A DNA stretch of 64,000 bases from Leadbetterella lacunae (GCF_042649125.1 NZ_JBHRYQ010000001.1:3906001-3970000); one strand, 5' to 3'. Shown: positions 16,412 through 26,520, counted from the first letter of the stretch. Notes: generated by a model not told the origin, from the letters alone. A program made the numbers and translations.

Positions 16412-18427
16412 TTACTTTTTTGCCGCTTTGGCTTTATCTAAAAATTTCACAAAATCTTCTACCGTGCTATATCCCAATGGATTCACGATAGTTTCGCCAT
16501 TTGCATTTACGATTATATAGTATGGCTGAGCGTTGTTGTTGTATTTTGTTATTTCTAAATCCATGTTTTTTTCGCCAACGGTAGTTTTTAGTTCTTGGTC
16601 GTGGGTAGAAACAAACTGCTTTTCTTTTGGAAGTTCTTTTTTATCATCCACATATAGTGATGCTATCACAAAGTCATTTTTAAGTCTTTCTAAAACTTCT
16701 GGTTTTGGCCAAACGTTTTCTTCCATTTTTCTACAATTAGCACATGCATAGCCGGTAAAATCTATAAGAATCGGCTTACCAACTTTAGCTGCGTGTTCTT
16801 TTGCGTCATCGAAATCATAAAACCCAAACAAACCATGAGGCAATGCTCTCATTTTGTCGCTTTCTGGAGCAGCCGAACTTGCAGCTACCGGCATTGGAGG
16901 TAAAATGCCAGAAAGTAATGAAAGCGATTTACCAGTGACACCGGGTAACATATATGCCGCTAATGCAAAAAACAATACTGCGAAGCTAATTCTTAGCCCG
17001 CCTCTTTTAGTTATTTTGTCATCTTTTGGCATTCTTAAATACCCCAAAATATATATACCAATTAGAAAAGCAACCAATATCCAAATAACAAGGAAAACGT
17101 TTCTATGGATTAAGTTCCAGTGATAAACCAAGTCAATGTTACTTAAAAACTTGAGTGCCAAAGCAAACTCTAAGAATCCGAAGACGGCTTTAAGTTCATT
17201 TAACCATCCACCAGACTTTGGTAGGGTTTTTAATATTTGAGGAAACATTGCCAACCCTGAGAAAACAAGGGCAAATGGTAAACCGAAAGCAAGCATACCA
17301 TATAGAGGCCTCAGAACTTCGCCTTGGGCAGCAGCTATAAGCAATGTGCCCACCAAAGGCACTGTGCAACTAAATGAAACGACCACCAAAGTAAGAGCCA
17401 TGAAAAATATACCAATAAAACCACCTCTATCTGACATGCGGTCTATTTTATTGACGGCATTGTGAGGCAATATTATTTCAAATCCTCCCAAAAGTGAGAT
17501 TCCGAAAAGAATAAAAATTACGAAGAATATTAAGTTTGGAATCCAATGTGTACTCAAGAAATTTAGAAACGGAGCACCCAAAGACATGGTAACTAAGCCC
17601 ATCAAGCCAAAAATAAACATGATAGAAACGCCATAAAAAACAGCCTTAGATTTTCCTTTTTCTTGTTTTGTGAAAAAGCTAACCGTCATTGGCATAATAG
17701 GATATATACACGGCATAAATATTGAGGCAAAGCCGACTCCGAATGCCGCCAAAAGGAACTTCCAAAGGTCCTCGGTAGAGCCACTTTGTGGTTCAGTTGG
17801 CGTAGAAGTAACATCGCTTTCAGTATTCACTACGGGAGTTTGTTGAGTTACTGATACCGAGTCTATTTTTGTCTCCGTGCTATCTTTGATTACGCTTGCT
17901 ATTTCTTCTGTAGTGGCAATAGTTTCTGGAGCTATTTTGCTTACTTCTGCTTGTGAAGCAGCTGAAGTCTTGATGGAAACATTAATCTTTTCATCACCAT
18001 TTATACATCTACCATCCACGTCTGTGCACGACTGATACGATATCTTTCCAGTAATGCTTGGGTTTTCTTTTAGGATTTTGACTTTTTGAATAAACTTAGC
18101 AGATTCTTTGTATATCAAAACATCTGATTCCCAAATGTCTTCGTAAACTTTTTTGGGAGCTTTGGCTTGAATTATTTTGCCTATTGGTTCAAAATCGGCA
18201 CTTTTTTTAAAGTTAAATTCTGTAACTATAGGGCCAATATTTGGGTCCATGTTTGCCGCATATATTTTCCAATTTTTTTGGATTTTGGCAGTAAACTCTA
18301 TCGATACCACGTCGCCCACTTTAGGGTTTTCGGGACTGACTTTAGTGCTCCAAGTGGTAGGAGTGTCTAACTGAGCAAAGGCTGAAACGCCTAGAAATAC
18401 AAAAAATAACAGTTTTCTTAAGAACAT
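16412..18427 (-). CDS. dsbD: thiol:disulfide interchange protein DsbD
   Basis: This protein carries electrons from cytosolic thioredoxin across the inner membrane to periplasmic thiol proteins. The 671 residues comprise a signal peptide (1-19), an N-terminal DsbD-alpha domain with cysteines in SYQSCTDVDGRC, a linker rich in T, S, E and V, a membrane domain of eight helices with the paired cysteines in FMPCIYPIMP and SFSCTVPLVG, and a C-terminal thioredoxin domain with Cys562-Ala-Asn-Cys565 and cis-Pro635. All three redox pairs are intact. It may serve cytochrome c maturation or, in this context, copper and oxidase assembly. Confidence 0.95.
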   Translation of the reverse strand: MFLRKLLFFVFLGVSAFAQLDTPTTWSTKVSPENPKVGDVVSIEFTAKIQKNWKIYAANMDPNIGPIVTEFNFKKSADFEPIGKIIQAKAPKKVYEDIWESDVLIYKESAKFIQKVKILKENPSITGKISYQSCTDVDGRCINGDEKINVSIKTSAASQAEVSKIAPETIATTEEIASVIKDSTETKIDSVSVTQQTPVVNTESDVTSTPTEPQSGSTEDLWKFLLAAFGVGFASIFMPCIYPIMPMTVSFFTKQEKGKSKAVFYGVSIMFIFGLMGLVTMSLGAPFLNFLSTHWIPNLIFFVIFILFGISLLGGFEIILPHNAVNKIDRMSDRGGFIGIFFMALTLVVVSFSCTVPLVGTLLIAAAQGEVLRPLYGMLAFGLPFALVFSGLAMFPQILKTLPKSGGWLNELKAVFGFLEFALALKFLSNIDLVYHWNLIHRNVFLVIWILVAFLIGIYILGYLRMPKDDKITKRGGLRISFAVLFFALAAYMLPGVTGKSLSLLSGILPPMPVAASSAAPESDKMRALPHGLFGFYDFDDAKEHAAKVGKPILIDFTGYACANCRKMEENVWPKPEVLERLKNDFVIASLYVDDKKELPKEKQFVSTHDQELKTTVGEKNMDLEITKYNNNAQPYYIIVNANGETIVNPLGYSTVEDFVKFLDKAKAAKK

Positions 18428-18487
18428 ATAATTTTACTTTTCAAAGACCTATACGAATGAATATTTTTTTTCGTGTGTATGAGAAAC

Positions 18488-18527
18488 AAAAAGCCTCCTA
18501 AAATTATTCCATTTTAAGAGGCTTTTA
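18488..18527. terminator. intrinsic terminator after PorP/SprF gene
   Basis: AAAAGCCTC-C-TAAAAT and ATTTTA-A-GAGGCTTTT form a long stem with one mismatch and a six-base loop. T runs are found on both strands, but the gene it ends is the minus-strand PorP/SprF gene stopping at 18546. Confidence 0.8.
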
Positions 18528-18545
18528 TTAATATTTTACGAATTC

Positions 18546-19589
18546 TTAGAATTTAGGACAAGCCAATTCTTTCTTTCTTTGTCTTTTATATGGACTAATA
18601 TCGCTTTCAAATTTATCTAATTGATAAGATATAGAAATCTCATGTGAGCCGCCTGAAGTAGAGCCCAATCCCGAAATTGTAAGGTCATAACTATAGCCAA
18701 CTGAGAAGTTTTCAAATCTAAATCCAACCAAAGCTGAGACGGCGTCTTGATTTGGGAAATTAGAAAAAACCTTTTTAAGTGGAATACCTCTATACCATAA
18801 ACCCGCCGTAAGTGGCGTGTACGTTACATAAGCCCCCATGTCTAATTGAGAATACTGCCCTTGTTTTTTATACAAAAAAGTAGGGGTAAGTGTAAATTCT
18901 TTGTCTGGGCCAGCATTGTGGTCACCTAATGGAACTACCAAACCACCATTTACAGTAACTTTTCTGTTAAGGCAATCGCCATTCGCACAATCGCTGCTGC
19001 CACCTGGAATTATGTTGATTTTGGGTTGTAAAATATGATTTAGAGAGACTCCCAAAAACGCATTTGGGTTATAATATAAAACTCCCGAACCAAGGTCAAA
19101 TATTTTCACAGTTTGATAATTAGCTGGATTGGCAGCAGGGTCAGATGAGCTTCCTCCTGTGCTTCCATTATTGTTTAACATATCTCCGAAAATCAAACCA
19201 TTGGGGTCAAAGCCACGAATCGAGTATCCACCTTGAAGTCCCATTCTAAGGAAGTTTTTGGCACCTATTTGTAGTTGGTATGAATACAAACCCGTTATTT
19301 CGGTATTTTTAAAATGATTGCCTTGGTTATCGTTTAAGATGGTTAATCCTATTCCACTATTCGCTTTTTCTATAAAATGATCGATAGAAACTAACGAAGT
19401 TATAAAGTTAGCATTTAGGGATGGCCACTGATTTCGGTAGTTAAACATTACCCTAGGAGCATATCCACTACCAGTAAAGGCGGCGTTGTGATATAAAGGA
19501 GCAGCGTAAAACTGGGTAAACTGTGGATCTTGACCCTTTGAAATCAAAGAGCTACACAAGAGGCACAATATGATATATATTTTTTTCAT
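18546..19589 (-). CDS. PorP/SprF family type IX secretion outer membrane protein
   Basis: This 347-residue outer-membrane beta-barrel has a signal peptide (MKKIYIILCLLCSSLISKGQ) followed by DPQFTQFYAAPLYHNAAFTG, the hallmark of the PorP/SprF family. These proteins serve T9SS and are thought to take up or anchor partner cargo with type B C-terminal domains. Such a cargo protein is encoded divergently at 19900, so the two probably form a pair. I chose ATG 19589 over TTG 19595; the two extra residues would add nothing. A promoter-like sequence lies 36 bases upstream. Confidence 0.92.
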   Translation of the reverse strand: MKKIYIILCLLCSSLISKGQDPQFTQFYAAPLYHNAAFTGSGYAPRVMFNYRNQWPSLNANFITSLVSIDHFIEKANSGIGLTILNDNQGNHFKNTEITGLYSYQLQIGAKNFLRMGLQGGYSIRGFDPNGLIFGDMLNNNGSTGGSSSDPAANPANYQTVKIFDLGSGVLYYNPNAFLGVSLNHILQPKINIIPGGSSDCANGDCLNRKVTVNGGLVVPLGDHNAGPDKEFTLTPTFLYKKQGQYSQLDMGAYVTYTPLTAGLWYRGIPLKKVFSNFPNQDAVSALVGFRFENFSVGYSYDLTISGLGSTSGGSHEISISYQLDKFESDISPYKRQRKKELACPKF

Positions 19590-19899
19590 TCTCAATAATT
19601 ATGGAACCTTTTGATGTACCATTGCAAAATTCATTCCAAAAAAAACAATTCCAACTTTTAACGTTTTAAGGAGATCTTAAGTATGTTATTTAATATGAAT
19701 TGATTAGCTTTTAATTCCTCTTTTTTGGGGAGCCGAAACTTTTTTTCTTAAAAAATCAAATAAAAATAAGCAAAATTGCAATTTGTTTGTTCTATTAATA
19801 CGTATAGTAAATATATAACATCCATTATTTTAAAAATAAAAGCGGATTTAGTACGTTTTTTGTACACTAATTTATTAATGACTTTAAGGCCTTAACTGT
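19590..19899. other. A+T-rich divergent intergenic region
   Basis: No gene or RNA is seen in these 310 bases. They hold the probable PorP/SprF promoter (19625-19654, minus strand) and a perfect 12-bp palindrome, AAATTGCAATTT at 19773-19784, which could bind a dimeric regulator. No -7 element could be found for the rightward cargo gene. Confidence 0.5.
19625..19654 (-). promoter_or_regulatory. probable promoter of the PorP/SprF gene
   Basis: On the minus strand TTG (19654-19652), a 19-base spacer and GAATTTTG (19632-19625) match the Bacteroidota promoter at seven of eight -7 positions with ideal spacing. The start codon lies 35 bases downstream. Confidence 0.5.
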
Positions 19900-22554
19900 T
19901 TGAAATTATTTAAAAAACATATCTCTCTTTTTATGTTTCTGTGTATGTTTGGCATAGGTGGGCGAAGCTTTGCACAGTTTTATTCTAGTCCAAATGTGTG
20001 TGTTTCCAATAAAGTGGTAGATCCAGTTTCGGGAGTTGCCTCTGGTTGCTCAGAATCCACGATATTTTTTGATGAATTACCCACTGCTACTTCTTGGGAG
20101 TGGAATTTTGGTGATGGTAGCCCCATAGTCACTACCAGAAATGCATCACACAATTTCCAAACCGTGGGTACATATACTGTTACTTTAAATAGGCCAACTG
20201 GCCCGGGTTCAGGTACTCCCACTACTAAAACTGTTACAGTAGGTAGCTATCCGCAGCAACCGATGTTTAACAAAAAAGAAGTAGCCGATACCACCGTATG
20301 TGGCGGGAAAACTTTAAAACTGGACCCATATAAAGGCAATCTGCTAAACGGTGGTGGAAATTATAGGTATTTATGGTTTCCAAATGGAGAGACCACTCCA
20401 ACCATTTCGGTAGATTCCTCAGGTTGTTATTCCGTTCAGGTTTATGATGGTAACTCCAACTGTTCGCTTACAGCACGAATAAATGTTAAGTTTTGTTTAC
20501 AAAATCCACCAAGTGGAAATGAGCCACAAAAATGGTATTTTGGTTTTGGGTCAACTTTAGAATTTAATCAAACGGGTACAGTAATACCAAGAGATTCGAC
20601 GGCCTCCACAGGTGATTTTTTGTTAATTCCTGGAATAACCGATCCCGTTTTTAACGCTTCTGGTACCACCACTAGTAATCCACTGAATTTACAAGGAGCA
20701 GCAGGTATGGTTTACGGTCCAGACGGTAGGCTCGCTTTTGCTTCCGATGGAAAAAAAGTATACTCAGGCTTAGATGATTCTGAAATATTGATGGTGGATA
20801 GCTCGGCATATCAAGGTTTAACTACGGTTCCGTCTCAAGGTGTCGTTATTGTGCCAAAAAATTCGTGTAACGAATGTCAGCACCATCAATATTATTTGTT
20901 TACGGTTAATCCTACAAATGGCTTGCTTTCCTATTCGATTATAGATACCCGATTTAATAATAAAAAAGGAGCGATAGTAGCTACCAATATTCCAGTAATA
21001 ATGCCTGTGGAAGAGCGAATTTCGGTCACGCCAAATGGTGATGAAACCGGTTTTGTGCTCTATGCCAACTCCCTAGATGGAAGTGGTTTTCAAACCATAA
21101 TGATAGACTCAAATGGCGTTAGCGTAGTTCCTCAAGCAGTGGGCAATACTCCTGATCCTGGTTATGTGGCCTCTGGCCAAGCAACCGTATCTCCAAATAA
21201 CAGGTTGATGGCAAGAGGAACTGTGATTGGAAACAAAAACTACGTTGAGATTTTTGATATAGACGCCAATACCAGTCAATTGCTAAATCCGAGATTGATA
21301 GATATTGGGGTTGATGCTCCACCCACCATTTATGGCGTAGCTTTTTCTAACAATTCGGATGTTTTGTATGTCTCTGTTAGTGGTGATCTACTTCTGGGGC
21401 AGGAATCTCAACTTATCCAACTTAATTTACTCGCTGGCACTGATGCTGCAATAGGAGCTAGTAAAATTATAATAGATAGAAGTGCTTCCTTTCAGTTTGG
21501 GGCAGTTCAATTAGGTCCTATTGGAGGCGACGGCTCTAAGCTAATATACTTGAGTATTTTAGATCAAGATTTCGTGCCTTATATTCAAAGACCTGATCAA
21601 GTTGGAGATGCTGCCACAGTAGGTTATTCAAATACACCGGGTTCGACAACGAAAGGTATAACTGTAGCTGGCACAACCAAGCTCGGTTTGCCAACAGTGG
21701 TAAAAGCTGTTCCACAGCAAGAGAGCGATGGCTTAAGTGCTAGTTATGACGGAAACTGTCATAAAAGCCCTACTATTTTGACTGTAAATCCGATATGTGA
21801 CCCTCTAAAAAGTGAATTTACGTGGATGTTTGAAGATGGTTCTGAGCAAAAAGGTGAGCAAATTTCGTATACATTCCCTAAACTTGGATGGAATACCTTT
21901 AAGATAAAAGTGGTGATTTTTAATAAGTCTCCACTCGAAAAAATAGTGAATAATAAAACCATCAATTCATTATTAGAAACCGAATGTTTAGAAAGGATTT
22001 TTGTAGATAGTATTTATATTAAGCCTTCACCAATTTTAACATTGCCTTCGATCGAATATTTATGTGTGGTAGAAGGAGAAAGTAAGCTTATTGGCCCTGC
22101 CACTGTTGGAGGTAAAGGTTTTGAATATGATTGGCAAACAAGTGTTGGTACTTCATTGAATAGTCCAGATTCTGCATATAAGTTTGCTCTTCCAGGTTTA
22201 TATTTATTAGAGGTAGAGAACGATTTGGGCTGCATAACCAATTCTAAGATTACAATTTTGGAAGGTTGTGAACCTCGGATTTTTATTCCCGATGCTTTTA
22301 CTCCAAACGGAGATGCTATAAATGACCTTTTAGAGATACATGATGCCCACATAATAGAACCTGAGCTACAAATATATAATAGGTGGGGGGAGGTGGTCTT
22401 TACTACGGATAACCTTGATGTAAGGTGGGACGGAAAGTTTAAAGGTCGATATTTTGGCAACCAACTTTACACCTACACATTGAAATATAAATCTAAATAT
22501 TTTCCCGAACGGGGCATCTTAACTGCAAGAGGAAGTGTGATTGTGTTGCACTGA
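19900..22554 (+). CDS. T9SS cargo protein with PKD domain and gliding-type C-terminal domain
   Basis: This 884-residue secreted protein has a signal peptide (residues 1-25, ending GRSFA), a PKD domain near residues 55-110 (WEWNFGDGSP ... GTYTVTL), a large middle part with WD40/lactonase-like beta-strand repeats (about 200-580), a second PKD-like part (about 625-690), and a C-terminal type B sorting domain: IFIPDAFTPNGDAINDLLEI, IYNRWGEVVF and VRWDGKFKG. T9SS would export it to the cell surface, most likely with the adjacent PorP/SprF protein. The start is TTG at 19900; no ATG is near. The ligand is unknown. Confidence 0.88.
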   Translation: MKLFKKHISLFMFLCMFGIGGRSFAQFYSSPNVCVSNKVVDPVSGVASGCSESTIFFDELPTATSWEWNFGDGSPIVTTRNASHNFQTVGTYTVTLNRPTGPGSGTPTTKTVTVGSYPQQPMFNKKEVADTTVCGGKTLKLDPYKGNLLNGGGNYRYLWFPNGETTPTISVDSSGCYSVQVYDGNSNCSLTARINVKFCLQNPPSGNEPQKWYFGFGSTLEFNQTGTVIPRDSTASTGDFLLIPGITDPVFNASGTTTSNPLNLQGAAGMVYGPDGRLAFASDGKKVYSGLDDSEILMVDSSAYQGLTTVPSQGVVIVPKNSCNECQHHQYYLFTVNPTNGLLSYSIIDTRFNNKKGAIVATNIPVIMPVEERISVTPNGDETGFVLYANSLDGSGFQTIMIDSNGVSVVPQAVGNTPDPGYVASGQATVSPNNRLMARGTVIGNKNYVEIFDIDANTSQLLNPRLIDIGVDAPPTIYGVAFSNNSDVLYVSVSGDLLLGQESQLIQLNLLAGTDAAIGASKIIIDRSASFQFGAVQLGPIGGDGSKLIYLSILDQDFVPYIQRPDQVGDAATVGYSNTPGSTTKGITVAGTTKLGLPTVVKAVPQQESDGLSASYDGNCHKSPTILTVNPICDPLKSEFTWMFEDGSEQKGEQISYTFPKLGWNTFKIKVVIFNKSPLEKIVNNKTINSLLETECLERIFVDSIYIKPSPILTLPSIEYLCVVEGESKLIGPATVGGKGFEYDWQTSVGTSLNSPDSAYKFALPGLYLLEVENDLGCITNSKITILEGCEPRIFIPDAFTPNGDAINDLLEIHDAHIIEPELQIYNRWGEVVFTTDNLDVRWDGKFKGRYFGNQLYTYTLKYKSKYFPERGILTARGSVIVLH

Positions 22555-22644
22555 GTAAAAAGTTATGTTTTCTGAAGGTTTTGCGTATTAGTATTCCTAT
22601 TTTTGTTTGTTTAAAAAAGAGAGAATCAATATAGAAATAAAGGT

Positions 22645-23670
22645 ATGCGTGAAGATTATTTAACCGGCGACGAAGAAAATCTAGATCCTATAGATAAAGA
22701 TTTAGACAGAGCCTTACGTCCGATTTCTTTTGATGATTTCTCTGGACAGGATAAAATCTTAGAAAATCTTAAAGTATTTGTAAAAGCCGCCAAACTAAGA
22801 AGCGAGGCACTTGACCATGTGCTTTTACATGGCCCTCCAGGTTTAGGTAAAACTACCCTTTCACATATAGTGGCAAATGAACTTGGGGCATCCTTAAAAA
22901 TAACCTCAGGGCCAGTTTTAGATAAGCCCAGCGATCTTGCCGGTTTATTGACCTCACTTGAAACCAACGACGTACTTTTTATTGATGAAATCCATAGGCT
23001 AAACCCCATCGTGGAAGAATATTTGTATTCGGCCATGGAAGATTACAAAATAGACATCATGCTCGATTCTGGCCCAAATGCCAGAAGTGTGCAGATTGGC
23101 TTAAATCCGTTTACATTGGTAGGTGCTACTACGCGTTCGGGTTTATTGACCTCTCCGCTGAGAGCGAGGTTTGGTATCAATGCCCGTCTTGAGTATTATG
23201 ATGCAGAGTTATTGAGTAAAATTTTAAAGCGTTCGGCTTATATTTTAAATACGCCAATAGACGATGAAGGGGCATACGAAATAGCAAGAAGGAGCAGAGG
23301 AACGCCTAGAATAGCAAACAATTTATTGAGAAGAACTCGCGACTTTGCCCAAGTAAAAGGTAATGGTAAAATCACAGTTGAAATAGCCGAGATAGCATTG
23401 ACCGCACTCGAGGTTGACCAAGATGGATTAGACGAAATGGACAACAGGATTTTGCTGACCATCGTAGAGAAGTTTAAAGGCGGACCGGTTGGTTTGTCTA
23501 CAATAGCAACAGCCGTAGGCGAGGAGGCCGAAACCATTGAAGAAGTTTATGAGCCATTTCTGATTAAAGAAGGTTTTTTGAAACGAACAGCTCGTGGAAG
23601 AGAGGCTACAGAAAAAGCATATATCCATTTAAATATTGTTCCAAAATACAGATTAGGGGAGCTTTTCTGA
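22645..23670 (+). CDS. ruvB: Holliday junction branch migration helicase RuvB
   Basis: RuvB is the AAA+ motor that, with RuvA, drives branch migration at Holliday junctions. The 341 residues show Walker A GPPGLGKT (63-70), Walker B VLFIDEIHRL, sensor and arginine-finger region GATTRSGLLTSPLRARFG, and the C-terminal winged-helix domain ending RTARGREATEKAY. Length and order are normal for the family. It follows the cargo gene by 90 bases, in which TATTTTTG at 22598-22605 fits the -7 motif though without a well-spaced -33 element. Confidence 0.97.
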   Translation: MREDYLTGDEENLDPIDKDLDRALRPISFDDFSGQDKILENLKVFVKAAKLRSEALDHVLLHGPPGLGKTTLSHIVANELGASLKITSGPVLDKPSDLAGLLTSLETNDVLFIDEIHRLNPIVEEYLYSAMEDYKIDIMLDSGPNARSVQIGLNPFTLVGATTRSGLLTSPLRARFGINARLEYYDAELLSKILKRSAYILNTPIDDEGAYEIARRSRGTPRIANNLLRRTRDFAQVKGNGKITVEIAEIALTALEVDQDGLDEMDNRILLTIVEKFKGGPVGLSTIATAVGEEAETIEEVYEPFLIKEGFLKRTARGREATEKAYIHLNIVPKYRLGELF

Positions 23671-23855
23671 TATAAAAAGCTTGTAATAATCCTCAAAGCT
23701 GTTTTTTTTATTTCAAACTAACATTTACTTTAATGAATGTTATTATTTAATTAAAAATTATAATTATGTTTAGGCAAAATAAATAATTGACCTTATTTAT
23801 TAAACCCAAAAACCTATCGGTATACCAAAGAAACCTAGATTAAATATAAAGAAGT

Positions 23856-25715
23856 ATGTCTGTTCCTAAATTGAAAAAAGAATCTGAAGAAGTGATAAAA
23901 ATAGAGAAGCGGGTAGGAGAGAAACCAATTCTTTTTGAATGTGCGTGGGAAGTTTGTAATCAAGTAGGAGGAATCTACACGGTTATCCGTTCGAAAGTAC
24001 CTGCCATGGTAGAAGAATGGGGTGAAAATTATTGTTTAATCGGACCGTATTTTCCACAAACAGCAGCCATCGAATTTGAAAGACAAGACGATGATAATTC
24101 CATTTTTTCGGAAACAGCAAAAATACTTCGCGACGAAGGTTTTGATGTATATTATGGCAGATGGCTAGTAACCGGCAGGCCTAGAATAATTCTAATAGAT
24201 TTTCATAAGCATCTAGAAAAAATAGACAGTATAAAATATGAGCTATGGGAGAATCATAATATTTCTACTATAAATTGTGAGGATCTTGTAAATAGTGTGC
24301 TTGCTTTTGGTGATTTAATTAAAAAATACCTAACCTTATTTGCTGAGAAAAATAGCCGTAAATATGAAATAGTGGCTCATTTTCATGAGTGGATGGCCTC
24401 TTCAGGATTACCAGACTTGAGGCTAAAGGGAGTTAACATAGGAACGGTATTTACTACACATGCTACTATGCTTGGTAGATATATTGCCGGCAATGTAAAT
24501 GATTTTTATGAACAACTTCCATATTATAATTGGGAAAAAGAAGCACGCGAATATGGAATAGAAGCCCAAGCAGGCATAGAAAGGCAGTCAGCTCAACGCT
24601 GCCACGTGCTCACCACCGTAAGTGATGTTACGGCAAAAGAGTGCGAGGTGTTTTTTGGAAGAGTGTGTGATTTGATTTTGCCAAATGGTTTAAACATAAC
24701 CAGATTTGCGGCTACTCACGAGTTCCAAAATCTTCACTTAAAGTATAAGCAAAAAATCAATCAGTTTGTGATGGGCCACTTTTTTCAAAGTTACTCATGG
24801 GATCTTGACAATACCTTATATTTCTTTACCTCAGGCAGATATGAGTTCAAAAACAAGGGGTACGATTTAACCCTTGAAGCCTTAAAACGCCTTAATTTTA
24901 AGATTGTGCAGGCAGGTATAGATACCACCGTAGTGATGTTTATGATCACCCGAAATCCTGTGTATTCTATTGATCCGCAAGTGTTGCAGTCAAGGGCTGT
25001 AATGGAAGAAATAAGACAAACCGTAGAGTCTATTGAGAAAGAAATAGGGGAGCATTTATTTTATGCTTCTGCCTCAAATGATGATGCAAAGCTACCAGAC
25101 TTGAATCAGTTTGTGGAGGAATATTGGAGATTAAGGCTAAGAAGAACTATCCAAACTTGGAAAACCAAAACCTTGCCTCGCACAGTAACGCATTTGCTTC
25201 AAAAGCCAGATGAGATTACTGAGTTTTTTGAGAACTCAAACATGAAAAACCACCAGCAAGATAGAGTGAAGTTTGTATATCACCCTGACTTTATTTCACC
25301 TACCAATCCGCTGTTTGGTTTAGAATATAGCCAGTTTGTGAGAGGATGCCACTTGGGTGTATTTCCGAGTTACTATGAGCCTTGGGGCTATACGCCACTT
25401 GAGTGTGTAGTAAGAGGTATTCCAACGGTTACGTCTGATCTTTCTGGCTTTGGTGACTTCATGATGCAGCTTATGCATGACTACGAAAACGTAGGGGTAT
25501 ATGTGGTAAACAGAAAAGAGAAAACCTTTAATGAAGCTGCCGAGCAGTTGGCCGATATTTTGTTTAAGTTCGTGACCATGAGTCGTAGAGACAGGATTCG
25601 CCAAAGAAATAGAGTAGAGAATATCTCTGATGTGTTTGACTGGACCAATTTGAGGTCTTATTATGACACTGCTCACGACTTAGCCTTGAAGAAAAAAGGT
25701 ATTGGAAAAAGTTAA
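23856..25715 (+). CDS. glycogen synthase, GT3 (eukaryotic-like) family
   Basis: This 619-residue glycosyltransferase transfers glucose, probably from UDP-glucose, to a growing glycogen chain. It is not the usual bacterial GlgA (GT5) but the longer GT3 type of fungi and animals, which also occurs in Bacteroidota. Diagnostic stretches are FECAWEVCNQVGGIYTVIRS near the N-terminus, FHEWMASSGL, FTTHATMLGRYI, YNWEKEAREYGIEAQAGIER and the C-terminal donor-site region FPSYYEPWGYTPLECVVRGI followed by PTVTSDLSGFG. The C-terminal regulatory phosphorylation tail of the animal enzymes is absent. It seems to be a single-gene unit. Confidence 0.92.
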   Translation: MSVPKLKKESEEVIKIEKRVGEKPILFECAWEVCNQVGGIYTVIRSKVPAMVEEWGENYCLIGPYFPQTAAIEFERQDDDNSIFSETAKILRDEGFDVYYGRWLVTGRPRIILIDFHKHLEKIDSIKYELWENHNISTINCEDLVNSVLAFGDLIKKYLTLFAEKNSRKYEIVAHFHEWMASSGLPDLRLKGVNIGTVFTTHATMLGRYIAGNVNDFYEQLPYYNWEKEAREYGIEAQAGIERQSAQRCHVLTTVSDVTAKECEVFFGRVCDLILPNGLNITRFAATHEFQNLHLKYKQKINQFVMGHFFQSYSWDLDNTLYFFTSGRYEFKNKGYDLTLEALKRLNFKIVQAGIDTTVVMFMITRNPVYSIDPQVLQSRAVMEEIRQTVESIEKEIGEHLFYASASNDDAKLPDLNQFVEEYWRLRLRRTIQTWKTKTLPRTVTHLLQKPDEITEFFENSNMKNHQQDRVKFVYHPDFISPTNPLFGLEYSQFVRGCHLGVFPSYYEPWGYTPLECVVRGIPTVTSDLSGFGDFMMQLMHDYENVGVYVVNRKEKTFNEAAEQLADILFKFVTMSRRDRIRQRNRVENISDVFDWTNLRSYYDTAHDLALKKKGIGKS

Positions 25716-25776
25716 TTCAATTAAATATTAAAGTGTTGTTTATTAGTGGGTTGTTTGTATTTTTATTGCAAGTCTA

Positions 25777-25804
25777 TTGAAATCGTACAATTTTGCTAAC
25801 TTTG
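25777..25804 (+). promoter_or_regulatory. probable promoter of plsY
   Basis: TTG at 25777-25779, a 17-base spacer and TAACTTTG at 25797-25804 fit the Bacteroidota promoter exactly at the -7 element. The start codon lies 21 bases downstream. Confidence 0.7.
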
Positions 25805-25825
25805 CATTCCTTTTTAAATTAATTG

Positions 25826-26431
25826 ATGGTTATAACTATTTTACTTTTTATTCTAAGTTACTTTTTTGGCTCATTTCCTACTGCGGTTTGGTATGCAAAA
25901 CTTTTCCATGGTATAGACATTAGAGAGCATGGAAGTGGAAATGCGGGTGCTACTAATTCATTGCGTGTATTAGGCAAAAAAGCCGGAATAGTCGTGTTGC
26001 TTTTCGATGTAGTTAAAGGGTATTTGCCTGTTTATTTATTTAAAACTTTTTCGGAAACTCCAGATCTTGCTTTTTTAGTGGGGATAGTGGCTATTTTGGG
26101 TCATGTTTACTCAGTTTTTTCTGGGTTTAAAGGCGGCAAAGGAATCGCGACTTCGCTTGGGGTTATTTTAGCGGTTCAGCCTGTAGGAGCTCTCATAAGC
26201 GTGGTTGCGTTTGTGCTTACAGTAGTTGTATCTAAATATGTTTCTTTGGGCTCGCTTTTGGCGGCTTTGGTCTTCAATATCTACATTTCATTTTTTACAG
26301 AAAGCCCGATTCTTATTATGGTTTCAGGATGGTTTTTGTTGGCCCTGTTGGTTTATACACACCGAACCAACATAAAAAAGCTAATAGCAGGAACTGAGAA
26401 TAAAATTAACGCAAAAAAAGCGGGTAAGTAA
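25826..26431 (+). CDS. plsY: glycerol-3-phosphate acyltransferase PlsY
   Basis: PlsY moves the acyl group of acyl-phosphate to glycerol-3-phosphate, the first step of phospholipid synthesis in the inner membrane. The 201 residues hold five membrane helices and the three conserved loops: GSFPTAVWYAK, the substrate loop EHGSGNAGATNSLRVLGKKA, and GHVYSVFSGFKGGKGIATSL. I took ATG 25826 rather than the TTG one codon earlier. The tail KKAGK is basic. Confidence 0.95.
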   Translation: MVITILLFILSYFFGSFPTAVWYAKLFHGIDIREHGSGNAGATNSLRVLGKKAGIVVLLFDVVKGYLPVYLFKTFSETPDLAFLVGIVAILGHVYSVFSGFKGGKGIATSLGVILAVQPVGALISVVAFVLTVVVSKYVSLGSLLAALVFNIYISFFTESPILIMVSGWFLLALLVYTHRTNIKKLIAGTENKINAKKAGK

Positions 26432-26520
26432 TTCGGTACCTGCATAGCCAACACTTCGTATTGGAAACTAAACCTATTTCTAGTTTTAAAATCTTCAATT
26501 CATTTTTTTTAATTGAATGT

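Noticed and set aside
23674..23712. AAGCTT/AAAGCT followed by T residues after ruvB as a terminator
   Set aside because: The stem is only about five base pairs with a long loop, too weak to list as a feature.
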